Part shown: piece by piece, positions 50,441 to 59,148 of the stretch | Layout: each line of letters opens with the position of its first letter | Position numbering within the stretch: the stretch's first letter is position 1 | Source of the DNA: Clostridia bacterium | Lineage (GTDB): Bacteria > Bacillota > Clostridia > Oscillospirales > CAG-272 | Assembly (NCBI GenBank): GCA_017450945.1 | Contig: JAFSSP010000007.1 | Coordinates: 1 to 64,000 of the forward strand | DNA: 64,000 nt | Direction: 5' to 3' | Made by a program: the position numbers and the translations under genes | The notes under the pieces: model-generated | What the model was told of the DNA's origin: nothing | Database searches by the model: none | Seen by the model: the letters and a program-made list of their open reading frames with translations, nothing else

Positions 50441-51835
50441 TTCTTCCACTTTTGGTTGTGCTTTCAAGAGCGGCAAAATTTCAAATACGCTATGCACCGG
50501 AACAAGGGTGATCCCTTTGCAGGCAAACGGGTGCTTTTCAAGATTCTTTGCCGGGACGACGGCCTTTGTAAATCCAAGGCGAGCCGCTTCTTTGACTCTT
50601 TGCTCGAGGTTTGCCACCGATCTGCATTCCCCGGCAAGTCCAAGCTCGCCGACGGCAAACAGGTCGTCCGGAACGATGCGATCCGAAAGGGAAGAGATCA
50701 TCGCCAGTGCAAGGGCCAGATCGGTTGCCGGTTCGTCGAGTCTCAGTCCCCCCACCACGTTGATATAGACGTCGTTTTGATAAAATTTCAGTCCGAGCCG
50801 CTTTTCAAGAACGGCAAGGATCAGGCAGGTGCGGTTGTAGTCGGCGCCGTTGACGGTTCTTCTTGGCGCGGGGAAGGTGGTTGGCGTGACGAGTGCCTGA
50901 ATCTCGGCCAGAATCGGTCTTGTCCCTTCGAGCGTGCAGACCGCGCAGTTGCCCGAAGTGTTCTTTGGACGTCCTGCAAGCAGAAGCTCAGAGGGGTTTT
51001 CGACCTCTGTGATCCCTTCGTCGCCCATCTCAAAAACGCCGATCTCATTGGTGGAACCGTAACGGTTCTTGATGGCGCGGATGATGCGGTAGGACTGCTG
51101 GCGTTCGCCCTCAAAGGAGAGCACGGCGTCCACCATGTGTTCAAGCACCTTGGGGCCTGCGATGCTACCTTCCTTGTTGACGTGTCCGACGAGAATGACC
51201 GAGGAGCCGTCGTTCTTTGCTTTATTGATGAAAGAGAGCGCACATTCCTTGACCTGCGTTACGCTTCCAGGTGCCGAGGCGACCGACTGGGCATAGATGG
51301 TCTGGATCGAGTCAACAATGGTCACGTCGGGCTTTGCCTTTTCCATCTCCGAGAGGATGGTCTCCAGATTGGTTTCGGTCAGGATCAAGAGATTTTTGCC
51401 TTTTGTGCCGAGTCTTGACGCGCGCAGTTTAAGTTGTCCGCCCGATTCCTCGCCCGAGACGTAAAGCACGCGCTTGGTTTTTCCCAGCGTGTCGCTGACC
51501 TGCATGAGCAGAGTAGATTTGCCGATGCCGGGCTCTCCTGCAAGGAGTACGACAGAACCGGTCACCAGCCCCCCGCCGAGCACGCGGTCAAGTTCGGAAA
51601 GACCGGTTGTTTCGCGCATATACTGCGGAATTTCGAGTTCGGAGAAGGGGACGGCTTTGTGCGAACCGGATCCGACAAGACTTGTCCGTTTCGGTGTGGC
51701 GGCAGGAGCGGCAGGCGCTTCCTCCACGTCCTCAACAAAGGAGTTCCATGCGTCGCAGTTCGGACATTTGCCCATCCATTTGGAGGTTTTATATTGGCAT
51801 TCTGAGCAAACATAGATGGTTTTAAGACCTTTCAT
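50438..51835 (-). CDS. radA: DNA repair protein RadA
   Basis: 465 residues. It is a RecA-like helicase that drives branch migration. An N-terminal C4 zinc finger (C10, C13, C24, C27) is followed by the ATPase core (Walker A GEPGIGKST) and the RadA-specific motif, here KNRYG instead of the standard KNRFG. The C-terminal Lon-like domain runs from about 320 to the end (NVVGGLRLDEPATDLALALA, LGLAGECRSVANLEQRVKEA). The start follows a CGAGGAGGG RBS. The neighbour upstream is cwlD, but radA has its own promoter. Confidence 0.96.
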   Translation of the reverse strand: MKGLKTIYVCSECQYKTSKWMGKCPNCDAWNSFVEDVEEAPAAPAATPKRTSLVGSGSHKAVPFSELEIPQYMRETTGLSELDRVLGGGLVTGSVVLLAGEPGIGKSTLLMQVSDTLGKTKRVLYVSGEESGGQLKLRASRLGTKGKNLLILTETNLETILSEMEKAKPDVTIVDSIQTIYAQSVASAPGSVTQVKECALSFINKAKNDGSSVILVGHVNKEGSIAGPKVLEHMVDAVLSFEGERQQSYRIIRAIKNRYGSTNEIGVFEMGDEGITEVENPSELLLAGRPKNTSGNCAVCTLEGTRPILAEIQALVTPTTFPAPRRTVNGADYNRTCLILAVLEKRLGLKFYQNDVYINVVGGLRLDEPATDLALALAMISSLSDRIVPDDLFAVGELGLAGECRSVANLEQRVKEAARLGFTKAVVPAKNLEKHPFACKGITLVPVHSVFEILPLLKAQPKVEE

Positions 51836-51870
51836 GGGGACAAAATCCCTCCTCGATACTTGATAGGTTC

Positions 51871-51899
51871 ATTATACAGGAAAAAGACCAAAAAATCAA
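51871..51899 (-). promoter_or_regulatory. Promoter of radA
   Basis: On the - strand: TTGATT, 17 bases, consensus TATAAT, starting 4 bases after the cwlD stop codon. Confidence 0.8.
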
Positions 51900-51902
51900 G
51901 GG

Positions 51903-52604
51903 TCATTCGAGGCTTTTGAGAATGCCGAGTGAAATTTCTTTTGCCAGCACCTTTTGATAGGCCGGATCCTGTAATTGTTCTGCTTCTTTTGGGTTTGAGA
52001 GAAATCCGCATTCAACAAGGACGGCCGGGCAATTGAGATGCTGCAGGACAAAAATAGCGTCGGTCGCTTTTTTGACCGCGCGTTCATTTTCAGGCTGAAG
52101 CGTTTCTTTGACCTGATTTTGTATGGATTCTGCAAGGATTTTTGATTGTCCGTTATTTCCGGAGTACCAAACTTGCAGACCGTGATATTGGCTTTGTGGA
52201 AAGGAATTCATGTGGATACTGACAAAGATCGGGTTCTCGCAGGACTTGCAAATCTCTACGCGCCTTTCCAGATCCTGTCGCTTTTTGCTTCCGGCATAGT
52301 TTGATGTTTTATCGTAGAGCATGCTGTCGTCCGCCCGGGTCAAAATCACCGGAACGCCGTTTTCCTTGAGGTAATCGCGGATCAAAAAGACGATGGCAAG
52401 ATTGAGATCCTTTTCGCATCTGCCGCGTGCGTCGGTGGCTCCGCCGTCTTCTCCTCCGTGGCCCGCGTCGAGAACGACGGTCGGGTAGAAGACGCCGACC
52501 GATCGCGTTTCTTGATTGCAACGGAACAGAATGCCGCATAAAAGCGTCATACAAAGCAGAAAAACCAAAAGGGCAGGCAGGCGAAGCCATTTTTCAACCT
52601 TCAT
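51903..52604 (-). CDS. cwlD: N-acetylmuramoyl-L-alanine amidase CwlD
   Basis: 233 residues. An N-terminal signal anchor (about 8-28) leads to an Amidase_3 domain with zinc ligands in VVLDAGHGGEDGG, Glu of RCEKDLNLAI, SIHMNSFPQS (His) and VLVECGFLSNP (catalytic Glu). CwlD cleaves the peptide side chain from muramic acid in the spore cortex, the step before PdaA. A pdaA-type gene occurs at 3.8 kb. An AAAGGAGAG RBS supports the start, and a sigma-E-like promoter lies upstream. Confidence 0.93.
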   Translation of the reverse strand: MKVEKWLRLPALLVFLLCMTLLCGILFRCNQETRSVGVFYPTVVLDAGHGGEDGGATDARGRCEKDLNLAIVFLIRDYLKENGVPVILTRADDSMLYDKTSNYAGSKKRQDLERRVEICKSCENPIFVSIHMNSFPQSQYHGLQVWYSGNNGQSKILAESIQNQVKETLQPENERAVKKATDAIFVLQHLNCPAVLVECGFLSNPKEAEQLQDPAYQKVLAKEISLGILKSLE

Positions 52605-52635
52605 GCGAGCTCTCCTTTGAAAAAACCATTGTTAC

Positions 52636-52664
52636 AGTCTATCAAGCAAGCCCTGTAAATATGC
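52636..52664 (-). promoter_or_regulatory. Candidate sigma-E-like promoter of cwlD
   Basis: On the - strand: GCATATT, 14 bases, GATAGACT. It resembles the sigma-E consensus (ATATT-type -35, CATA...T -10) with two or three mismatches. No sigma-A match is nearby. Confidence 0.35.
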
Positions 52665-52707
52665 AAAAAAACTTGCAAGAAAAAGTGAATAATATTCATT
52701 TTTTGCC

Positions 52708-52736
52708 TTGACTTTTCGGGAATATATTTGTATAAT
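52708..52736 (+). promoter_or_regulatory. Promoter of the nusB operon
   Basis: TTGACT, 17 bases, consensus TATAAT, 34 bases before nusB. Confidence 0.88.
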
Positions 52737-52770
52737 ATATTTTAGCTATCTGTAAAAGAAAGGAAAAGCC

Positions 52771-53190
52771 ATGGCAAAACTGACACGCAAAGAGGCAAGG
52801 GAAGAAGCCTTTCGTCTGCTGTTTGAAACCGAATTTCAAGAAGAGCCGGATCCTGTAGTGATCTATGGATTGGCTGTGAATACAAGAGAGTTTTCCGACG
52901 ATGCCTATGTAAAAGACGTTTATTTTGGCGTACGCGAACACTTGGAAGAAATCGATGAGATCTTTTCCCGACACGCAAAGGGCTGGAAACCGAGCCGTAT
53001 CTCTCCTGTCTCGCGCTCTGCGGTAAGGCTTTCGATCTATGAAATGCTTTACAGAGAGGATGTTCCGTCGGTTGTTTCGATCAACGAGGCCATCGAGCTT
53101 GTCAAAAAGTTTGACGATCCTTCGGCACGTGCATTTGTCAATGGGGTTCTCAACGGTGCAAAGGACGAGATCGCCGCAAAGAATTCATGA
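52771..53190 (+). CDS. nusB: Transcription antitermination factor NusB
   Basis: 139 residues, an all-helical RNA-binding protein that with NusE loads antitermination complexes on rRNA transcripts. Motifs: MAKLTRKEAREEAFRLLFETE at the start, then ISPVSRSAVRLSIYEMLYREDVPSVV, INEAIELVKKFDD and AFVNGVLNG. A GAAAGGAA RBS precedes it. It starts the cluster that continues with a TsaD-like gene and xseA, and overlaps it by ATGA. Confidence 0.96.
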   Translation: MAKLTRKEAREEAFRLLFETEFQEEPDPVVIYGLAVNTREFSDDAYVKDVYFGVREHLEEIDEIFSRHAKGWKPSRISPVSRSAVRLSIYEMLYREDVPSVVSINEAIELVKKFDDPSARAFVNGVLNGAKDEIAAKNS

Positions 53191-54134
53191 AGAATTGCTA
53201 TATCGGCTTTGATACCAGCAATTACACCACTTCGATTGCCGTCTGTGAAGACGACGGCAAGGTGATTGCCAATCTCAAAAGCCTTTTGCCGGTCGCGGAC
53301 GGCGAGCGGGGGCTGAGACAGAGCGACGCGCTCTTTGCCCATGTGAAAAATCTGCCCGGAATGATCCGGGAATTGGAGCCGCTCTTCCAAAATTATCGAG
53401 TGGTCGGCGTCGGTTGCTCAACCCGCCCGAGAGACGCGGCCGACTCTTATATGCCTTGTTTTTTAGCCGGTAAAAATGCAGCCTACGCTTTTGCCGCAGG
53501 TGCAGGCGTGCCGGTGAAAGAATTCTCCCACCAGTCGGGACACTTGATGGCGGCGCTGTACTCTTCCGGGCAATCCGAGCTTTTATTCAAAGCGCCTTTT
53601 GCGGCCTTTCACGTCTCGGGAGGCACGACCGAAGTGCTTTATGTTGAGCCAAAAGAAGACGGCTTTACGGTCAAGATCGTCGGCGGGACTGCCGATCTCA
53701 ACGCAGGGCAGGCGATCGACCGCGTGGGGGTACTTATGGGGTTCTCTTTTCCGGCAGGACGTCGGATGGAGGAGCTTTCCAAAACTGAAACAGATCCTTT
53801 GCCGCCGATCCGTGTGTCTGTCAAGGACGGCGTTTGCAATCTTTCGGGACTGGAAAACAAGGCGGCGGAGCTTTGGGAAAAAACCAAAGATCCGGCATAT
53901 GTCAGCCGGTTTGTTTTTGCCTTTGTAGGAAAAACGCTTGCAAAGCTGACCGAATACGTCGATTCGCTCGATCCCGGCATCCCGATCCTTTACGCAGGCG
54001 GCGTGATGAGCAATCAGTTTTTGCAAGAGACACTTGGCAAGCGAAAGAATACCTATTTTGCAACACCCGAGTTTTCCTCGGACAACGCGGCGGGGATCGC
54101 GCTTTTGACCCGCAAGAGTTTATTGAACCGGTAA
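53187..54134 (+). CDS. TsaD/Kae1-like paralogue (M22 family)
   Basis: 315 residues of the ASKHA superfamily. It shows the N-terminal [13 protein letters not shown], a metal-binding HxxxH (H115/H119 in [11 protein letters not shown]), a [13 protein letters not shown] segment, and [13 protein letters not shown] with the late [12 protein letters not shown] Asp. These residues match TsaD, but the sequence is clearly diverged (HQSGH for the usual HMEGH-like motif, NYTTS for CDETS). Such a second copy between nusB and xseA is common in Clostridia and has no established function. Canonical TsaD would be elsewhere; tsaB/tsaE are at 12-13 kb. Confidence 0.83.
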   Translation: MKNCYIGFDTSNYTTSIAVCEDDGKVIANLKSLLPVADGERGLRQSDALFAHVKNLPGMIRELEPLFQNYRVVGVGCSTRPRDAADSYMPCFLAGKNAAYAFAAGAGVPVKEFSHQSGHLMAALYSSGQSELLFKAPFAAFHVSGGTTEVLYVEPKEDGFTVKIVGGTADLNAGQAIDRVGVLMGFSFPAGRRMEELSKTETDPLPPIRVSVKDGVCNLSGLENKAAELWEKTKDPAYVSRFVFAFVGKTLAKLTEYVDSLDPGIPILYAGGVMSNQFLQETLGKRKNTYFATPEFSSDNAAGIALLTRKSLLNR

Positions 54135-54156
54135 AACCTGGAAGGGGGTATTTACA

Positions 54157-55347
54157 ATGGAACAGGCCGTTCTGTCGGTTTCTCAACTCAACGAATACCT
54201 CCGGATGATGATGGATTCCGACCCGAGACTTTCCGGTCTGTTTCTCAGGGGGGAGATTTCCAACTACAAGCGATACGCCTCCGGGCATGCCTATTTTACG
54301 CTCAAGGACGAGGAAGGACAGATCCGCGCGGTCATGTTCCAGTCCTACGCAAAAAAACTCTTATTTGTGCCTGCGGATGGTATGCGGGTGATCGCGCACG
54401 GTCGGGTCTCGGTCTATTCGCAGAGCGGGCAATACCAGCTTTACGTGGACGAGATGCAGCCGGACGGTGCGGGCGCGCTCGCTTTGCAATTTGAACAGCT
54501 CAAACGCAAGCTCGCCGCAGAAGGTCTGTTTGACGAATCCAGAAAAAAACCTCTGCCGCCTTTTCCCACCCGGATCGGCGTCATCACGTCCCCCAGCGGG
54601 GCAGCGGTACACGATATCAAAAGGATCCTTTCGAGCAGATTCCCTTGTGCCGAGATGATCCTTTATCCCTCGCTCGTACAGGGCGCCGACGCGCCGGCGA
54701 GCCTTGCTTCGGGAATTGCTTTCTTTGAAGCGACGAATGCGGTCGATCTGATCATCATCGGTCGCGGAGGAGGCTCCATGGAAGATCTTTGGGCATTCAA
54801 CGACGAAACGCTCGCACGGACGATCGCCGCCTGTCACATTCCGGTGATTTCTGCAGTCGGACACGAAAGCGATTTTACCATTTGCGATTTTGTTGCCGAC
54901 CGGCGCGCCGCAACTCCCTCGAACGCGGCGGAGATCGCCGTACCCGATCAAAAAGAATTGATGAGAAGCCTTGCGGGAATCGAAGCGCATCTGTCGCTCT
55001 CTTTTTCACGACAGATCGAACAGAAGCGCTTTCTTTTGAATCAGCTTGTAAAAAGTCGCGCTTTCCGCTTGCCGGAGAGTCTGTTGGATCCCTATCGCCA
55101 AAGACTGGACGACGGATTGGAGGCGCTCTTGTCTGCGCTCAAGGAAACCGTGCTTGCAAAAAAGCGCGCCTTTGAGACAAGCTGTGCAAAGCTGGAGGCA
55201 CTCAGCCCGCTCGGCATCCTCGCACGGGGATATGCCGTTCTGCAAAAAGACGGAAAAGCCGTCAAAAGCCGCGCCGACGTTGCAAAGGGCGACCGCCTGA
55301 CCGTTCGGGTCAGCGATGGGAGCTTCCATGCAGACGTGGCCGAATAA
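54157..55347 (+). CDS. xseA: Exodeoxyribonuclease VII large subunit
   Basis: 396 residues. It forms ExoVII with XseB, degrading single-stranded DNA. An N-terminal OB domain ([20 protein letters not shown], then [11 protein letters not shown]) precedes the catalytic part with [34 protein letters not shown] and [24 protein letters not shown]-type motif, then a coiled coil and a short C-terminal region ([12 protein letters not shown]). A GAAGGGGG RBS supports the start. It is slightly shorter than the E. coli protein, as in other Bacillota. Confidence 0.96.
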   Translation: MEQAVLSVSQLNEYLRMMMDSDPRLSGLFLRGEISNYKRYASGHAYFTLKDEEGQIRAVMFQSYAKKLLFVPADGMRVIAHGRVSVYSQSGQYQLYVDEMQPDGAGALALQFEQLKRKLAAEGLFDESRKKPLPPFPTRIGVITSPSGAAVHDIKRILSSRFPCAEMILYPSLVQGADAPASLASGIAFFEATNAVDLIIIGRGGGSMEDLWAFNDETLARTIAACHIPVISAVGHESDFTICDFVADRRAATPSNAAEIAVPDQKELMRSLAGIEAHLSLSFSRQIEQKRFLLNQLVKSRAFRLPESLLDPYRQRLDDGLEALLSALKETVLAKKRAFETSCAKLEALSPLGILARGYAVLQKDGKAVKSRADVAKGDRLTVRVSDGSFHADVAE

Positions 55348-55359
55348 AGGAGAAAACAC

Positions 55360-55599
55360 ATGGAAAAGAAAACGCGCAGTTTTGAATCCGATCTCGCTCG
55401 GTTGAACGAGATTGTGGAGGCTCTTGAAAACGGAGACTGCCCGCTCGATCAAGCGCTCAAACTTTATGAAGAGGGTGTAAGCCTTGTTCGCACTTGCTCC
55501 GAACGCCTGGAGAAGGCCGAACTCAGCGTCAAAAAACTCAAAGTCTCTCCAGACGGTGAGGCAGCCTTGGTTGACTTTTCCGAGGAGGAAAAAGAATGA
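55360..55599 (+). CDS. xseB: Exodeoxyribonuclease VII small subunit
   Basis: 79 residues, two helices. The family pattern SFESDLARLNEIVEALENGD and CPLDQALKLYEEGVSLVRTC is complete. It binds several copies along the XseA coiled coil. It starts 13 bases after xseA and its stop overlaps ispA (ATGA), so the three are coupled. Confidence 0.97.
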   Translation: MEKKTRSFESDLARLNEIVEALENGDCPLDQALKLYEEGVSLVRTCSERLEKAELSVKKLKVSPDGEAALVDFSEEEKE

Positions 55600-56486
55600 C
55601 GAAAGAATCTCTCGAACTGCTCATGCATCGGGATGCGACTCTGACCGAAGCGCGCTTGAAAGAATACTACGAGGAAGACGAAGATATCAAGGTCTTACTC
55701 GATGCCGAGCGTTATAGCCTATTCGCAGGAGGGAAGCGCGTTCGTCCTGTCCTCGTCATCGAGTTTTGTAAGCTTTTTGGCGGCAGGGAAGAAGCGGCGT
55801 TACCCTTTGCCTGTGGGCTTGAAATGCTCCATACGGCGTCGCTGATCCACGACGATCTGCCTTGCATGGACAACGACGACCTGCGCCGCGGAAAACCGAC
55901 CAACCATAAAGTGTTCGGTGAAACGATGGCGCTTCTTGCCGGCGACTCGCTCCTCATCGGCGCTTTTGAAGCAGTTGCATCGAACAGAGCAGTCACGCCC
56001 GAAATTGCGGCTAACGCGACTGCCTATCTCGCTTCTTGTGCGGGCAGATACGGAATGGTCGGCGGACAGGTCATGGATCTGGAGGGTGAGCACAAAAAGC
56101 TCACGCTGGACCAGCTTCTGAAGCTTCATTCAATGAAGACCGGCGCGCTCATCAATTCGGCCTGCGTTCTCGGCGCGCTTGCGGCGGGAATTTCTCCAGA
56201 CTCGAACGCGATGCGTGACGTAGTGACCTATGCCGAAAAGATCGGGCTTGCGTTTCAGATTCTGGACGACCTGCTTGACAAGATCGGCAATGCGGAAGAA
56301 CTCGGCAAAAACGTCGGTATGGACGAAGAGCGCGAAAAGAATACCTTTTTGAGCTTCTTTTCTCAAGAAGAAGCGGCTGAATACGCGAAGCGCCTGACCA
56401 AGGAGGCAACAGAGGCGATCGGACGATATCCCGGCTCCGAGACGCTCTGCGACCTTGCTTTGTGGCTCAGCAAACGCACCAAATGA
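55596..56486 (+). CDS. ispA: Farnesyl/geranyl diphosphate synthase
   Basis: 296 residues. It is a trans-prenyltransferase condensing IPP with allylic diphosphates. The first Asp-rich motif is in IHDDLPCMDNDDLRRGKPT and the second in LAFQILDDLLDKIG. LMHR...EYYEEDEDI starts the N-terminus, and GGKRVRPVL is also present. The substrate chain length is probably C15. It uses IPP/DMAPP from the MEP pathway (ispD and ispF at 10-11 kb). The usual downstream dxs is not here. Confidence 0.95.
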   Translation: MTKESLELLMHRDATLTEARLKEYYEEDEDIKVLLDAERYSLFAGGKRVRPVLVIEFCKLFGGREEAALPFACGLEMLHTASLIHDDLPCMDNDDLRRGKPTNHKVFGETMALLAGDSLLIGAFEAVASNRAVTPEIAANATAYLASCAGRYGMVGGQVMDLEGEHKKLTLDQLLKLHSMKTGALINSACVLGALAAGISPDSNAMRDVVTYAEKIGLAFQILDDLLDKIGNAEELGKNVGMDEEREKNTFLSFFSQEEAAEYAKRLTKEATEAIGRYPGSETLCDLALWLSKRTK

Positions 56487-56504
56487 ATGATTGAGGGAAA
56501 CTCT

Positions 56505-56984
56505 ATGGGACAATTTTTTGTCAGACTTTTTTCAAACTATTGCCTGGTATCTGCCATTTTCGGCTGGATCATCGCGCAGATCATCAAGGTCTTCACCGGA
56601 GTCTTCAAACTGCAGACCTTTTCGATCAAGACGCTCTTGTTCGGAACCGGTGGAATGCCGAGCTCTCACACAGCCTCCGTTACCGCGCTTTGCACGGCGG
56701 TTGCCATTCAAGAGGGGGTAGGCTCTGCCGCTTTTGCCATTTCGGCAATTTTTACCATCATTGTGATGATCGACGCCACGGGTGTTCGCAGAGAAGCGGG
56801 AAAACAGGCCAAAGCGCTCAATCTCATCTTTTCCGAGTGGGCGCTTGACAACGAGCCGGAGAACTTTGACAGACATTTCAAGGAGCTTATCGGTCACACC
56901 CCCCTGCAGGTCTTTTTCGGAGCACTTGTCGGAATCGGAGCCGCGCTCTTGCTTCTCCTTTTTCCGGTCTTCCGTCCGATATGA
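56505..56984 (+). CDS. Divergent PAP2 family membrane protein (DUF212, YuiD-like)
   Basis: 159 residues with four hydrophobic segments. Motifs: GWIIAQIIKV, the conserved FGTGGMPSSHTASVTALCTAV (phosphatase-like PSSH), VMIDATGVRREAGKQA and a GHTPLQVFFGALVGIG tail. The family resembles PAP2 acid phosphatases; the substrate may be a lipid phosphate such as undecaprenyl diphosphate but is not established. The start at 56505 follows GAGGG; the frame from 56487 adds six residues. It is often found beside ispA and dxs in Clostridia. The stop overlaps tlyA. Confidence 0.9.
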   Translation: MGQFFVRLFSNYCLVSAIFGWIIAQIIKVFTGVFKLQTFSIKTLLFGTGGMPSSHTASVTALCTAVAIQEGVGSAAFAISAIFTIIVMIDATGVRREAGKQAKALNLIFSEWALDNEPENFDRHFKELIGHTPLQVFFGALVGIGAALLLLLFPVFRPI

Positions 56985-57793
56985 TCCGACTGGACGTTTA
57001 TCTTGCGCAAACCGGGCTTGCCGGAAGCCGCGAGCAGGCAAAGGCTATGATTCTACAAGGCCTTGTCCATGTGAACGGCAAAATCGTCGAAAAGCCATCC
57101 TTTTTGATTGACGAAACACAGACGCCGCTCATCAAGGCGGAGAAGGCGATCCCTTACGTCGGGCGCGGCGGCCTCAAACTCGAAGGCGCGCTCAAAGCGT
57201 TTGATGTTGATCCTGCAGGCTTTACCGCACTTGACGTCGGCGCTTCGACCGGCGGGTTTACCGATTGCCTGTTGCAAAGAGGTGCAAAACGGATTTTTGC
57301 GCTGGATGCAGGGCACGATCAGCTCGACAAAACGCTGAAAAAGGATCCGCGCGTCGTCTCTATGGAAGGGCAGAACGCGCGAGAGATGACTCCTGCGCTG
57401 TTCGGCGGCGTCAAGATGGATCTTATTGTCATGGACGTTTCCTTTATTTCGGCCACCTATCTGCTCCCGCTTTTCCACTCGCTGTTGGGGGAGGACGGGA
57501 TCGCGCTGGTTCTTGTCAAACCTCAGTTTGAGGTTGGCAAAGCCATGATCGGCAAAAAGGGAATCGTCAAGGATCCGGCGGCGCATTTTTCAGCCCTTAA
57601 AAAAGTCGTAGACAGCGGACTTTTATCCGGCCTTTCTGTTTGCGGCGCATGCGTCTCCCCGATTTTCGGCGGCGACGGAAACAAAGAATTTTTTGCATAT
57701 TTCAAAAAAGAAAAAGCGCCTTGCAGTCATATTACAGACGCAGAGCTTCACAAATTGGTTTTTGAGAAAGAAAGGAGGGATCTGTCATGTTGA
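56981..57793 (+). CDS. tlyA: TlyA family rRNA (cytidine-2'-O)-methyltransferase
   Basis: 270 residues: an N-terminal S4 domain (MIRLDVYLAQTGLAGSREQA) and a Rossmann methyltransferase domain with the SAM-binding LDVGASTGGFTDCLLQRGA and VMDVSFIS. It methylates 2'-O of cytidines in 16S/23S rRNA (hemolysin A family). The KPQFEVGK motif is present. It overlaps the PAP2 gene by 4 bases and nadK by 7, in the conserved order tlyA-nadK-argR. Confidence 0.93.
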   Translation: MIRLDVYLAQTGLAGSREQAKAMILQGLVHVNGKIVEKPSFLIDETQTPLIKAEKAIPYVGRGGLKLEGALKAFDVDPAGFTALDVGASTGGFTDCLLQRGAKRIFALDAGHDQLDKTLKKDPRVVSMEGQNAREMTPALFGGVKMDLIVMDVSFISATYLLPLFHSLLGEDGIALVLVKPQFEVGKAMIGKKGIVKDPAAHFSALKKVVDSGLLSGLSVCGACVSPIFGGDGNKEFFAYFKKEKAPCSHITDAELHKLVFEKERRDLSC

Positions 57794-58665
57794 AGATCGC
57801 CTTGCTGACCAATTTTAATATTCACGAGAAAGCAAACGCGGCCCTTGCGGTTGCGGATAAGCTCGCAAAAGAAGATTGCGAGATCCTTGTTGCGGCCTTT
57901 CACAAAGAAAAACTGCAAAGCACGGGACGCAGTCGAGATGATTTCCACTATCTTCCGCTGGAGAGCATTTACACCGAGGCCGATATTCTCATTGTGCTTG
58001 GAGGCGACGGAACCATTTTAGACGTTGCCAGAAGAGCCGCGCATAAGGGAACTCCGGTTCTCGGGATCAATCTCGGCAGACTCGGTTTTATGGCTGAGCT
58101 GGAGCTTTCCGAACTCGATGAGCTTCACAGGCTTTTTACCGGCGAGTACGAGCTGGAATACCGCTCGATGCTTCGGGTAGAGCTTCTGAACGCCGCGGGT
58201 GAGATGAAATCCTTTTGCTATGCGCTCAACGACGCGGTGATCTCAAACGGATCGGTCTCGCGCATCGTCGATCTCGAGCTTTTGGAGGGCGAGGAACTCG
58301 TCACAACCTACCGTGCGGACGGTTTGATCATCGCCACCCCGACAGGCTCTACTGCTTACTCGATGTCGGCGGGCGGATCTTTGGTCGATCCGCGAGTCCC
58401 CTGCATTTGCGTGACGCCGATCTGTCCGCATTCTTTCATCGCGCGACCGCTGATTTTCCCGGACGGCTCCAGGTTAAAAATCAAAAACGTGTGCGCAAGG
58501 GAAAAGAATCTTTATCTCACGGTCGACGGACGTATGAACTTTGAACTTTATCGCAACCAGTCGGTGCTGGTTTCCAAATCCACGCTGAAAACCGTTTTGG
58601 TACGTTTCAAACAATCCGGATTCTACCAAAAGCTTCGTCAAAAAATGAACGATTCAGAGTCGTAA
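57787..58665 (+). CDS. nadK: NAD kinase
   Basis: 292 residues. It phosphorylates NAD to NADP with ATP or polyphosphate. The family GGDGT is in LIVLGGDGTILDVARRA, followed by GINLGRLGFMAEL, ALNDAVISNGSVSRIVDLEL, TYRADGLIIATPTGSTAYSM and a C-terminal SFIARPLIFPDGS. A GAAAGGAGG RBS supports the start inside the tlyA 3' end. The next gene is argR. Confidence 0.95.
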   Translation: MLKIALLTNFNIHEKANAALAVADKLAKEDCEILVAAFHKEKLQSTGRSRDDFHYLPLESIYTEADILIVLGGDGTILDVARRAAHKGTPVLGINLGRLGFMAELELSELDELHRLFTGEYELEYRSMLRVELLNAAGEMKSFCYALNDAVISNGSVSRIVDLELLEGEELVTTYRADGLIIATPTGSTAYSMSAGGSLVDPRVPCICVTPICPHSFIARPLIFPDGSRLKIKNVCAREKNLYLTVDGRMNFELYRNQSVLVSKSTLKTVLVRFKQSGFYQKLRQKMNDSES

Positions 58666-58678
58666 GAAAGGATATTAC

Positions 58679-59134
58679 ATGAAAAAGAACAGACAGGAAA
58701 AATTACTGGAGATCATCTCGCGTTACGACGTGGATACCCAGGACGAACTGATCGAGCGCCTTCGCGACTGCGGTTTTGAAACCACGCAGGCAACCATTTC
58801 CAGAGATATTCGGGAATTGAAAATTGCAAAAATGACCAACGGCAAGGGATCCTACCGTTATGTGCTTCCCAAGCAGGCGGCAACGCGGGGAGATTTCAAA
58901 TTCAACACGGCGCTCATCGATTCGATCGTTCATGTCGATCAGGCCGCAAACATGATCGTGCTCAAAACCTATCCGGGATTGGCACAGGCAGTCGCCGTCG
59001 GAATTGACGGAATGCATGAGCCCTTGATTCTCGGTTGTGTGGCAGGGGACGACACCATTCTGGTTGTCCTGCGGGACGAGGAGGGCGCAAAGCTCATCGC
59101 ATCCCGGATCCAGGACCTTCTCAAAGCAGTATAA
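58679..59134 (+). CDS. argR: Arginine repressor ArgR
   Basis: 151 residues. The winged-helix N-terminal DNA-binding domain (EKLLEIISRYDVDTQDELIERL then TQATISRDIRELKIAK) and the C-terminal hexamerisation and arginine-binding domain (IVLKTYPGLAQAVAVGIDGM, GCVAGDDTILVVLRDE) are complete. It represses arginine biosynthesis and may regulate argS, which follows 14 bases downstream. A GAAAGGA RBS precedes the ATG. Confidence 0.96.
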   Translation: MKKNRQEKLLEIISRYDVDTQDELIERLRDCGFETTQATISRDIRELKIAKMTNGKGSYRYVLPKQAATRGDFKFNTALIDSIVHVDQAANMIVLKTYPGLAQAVAVGIDGMHEPLILGCVAGDDTILVVLRDEEGAKLIASRIQDLLKAV

Positions 59135-59148
59135 AAAAGAGGACTTTT

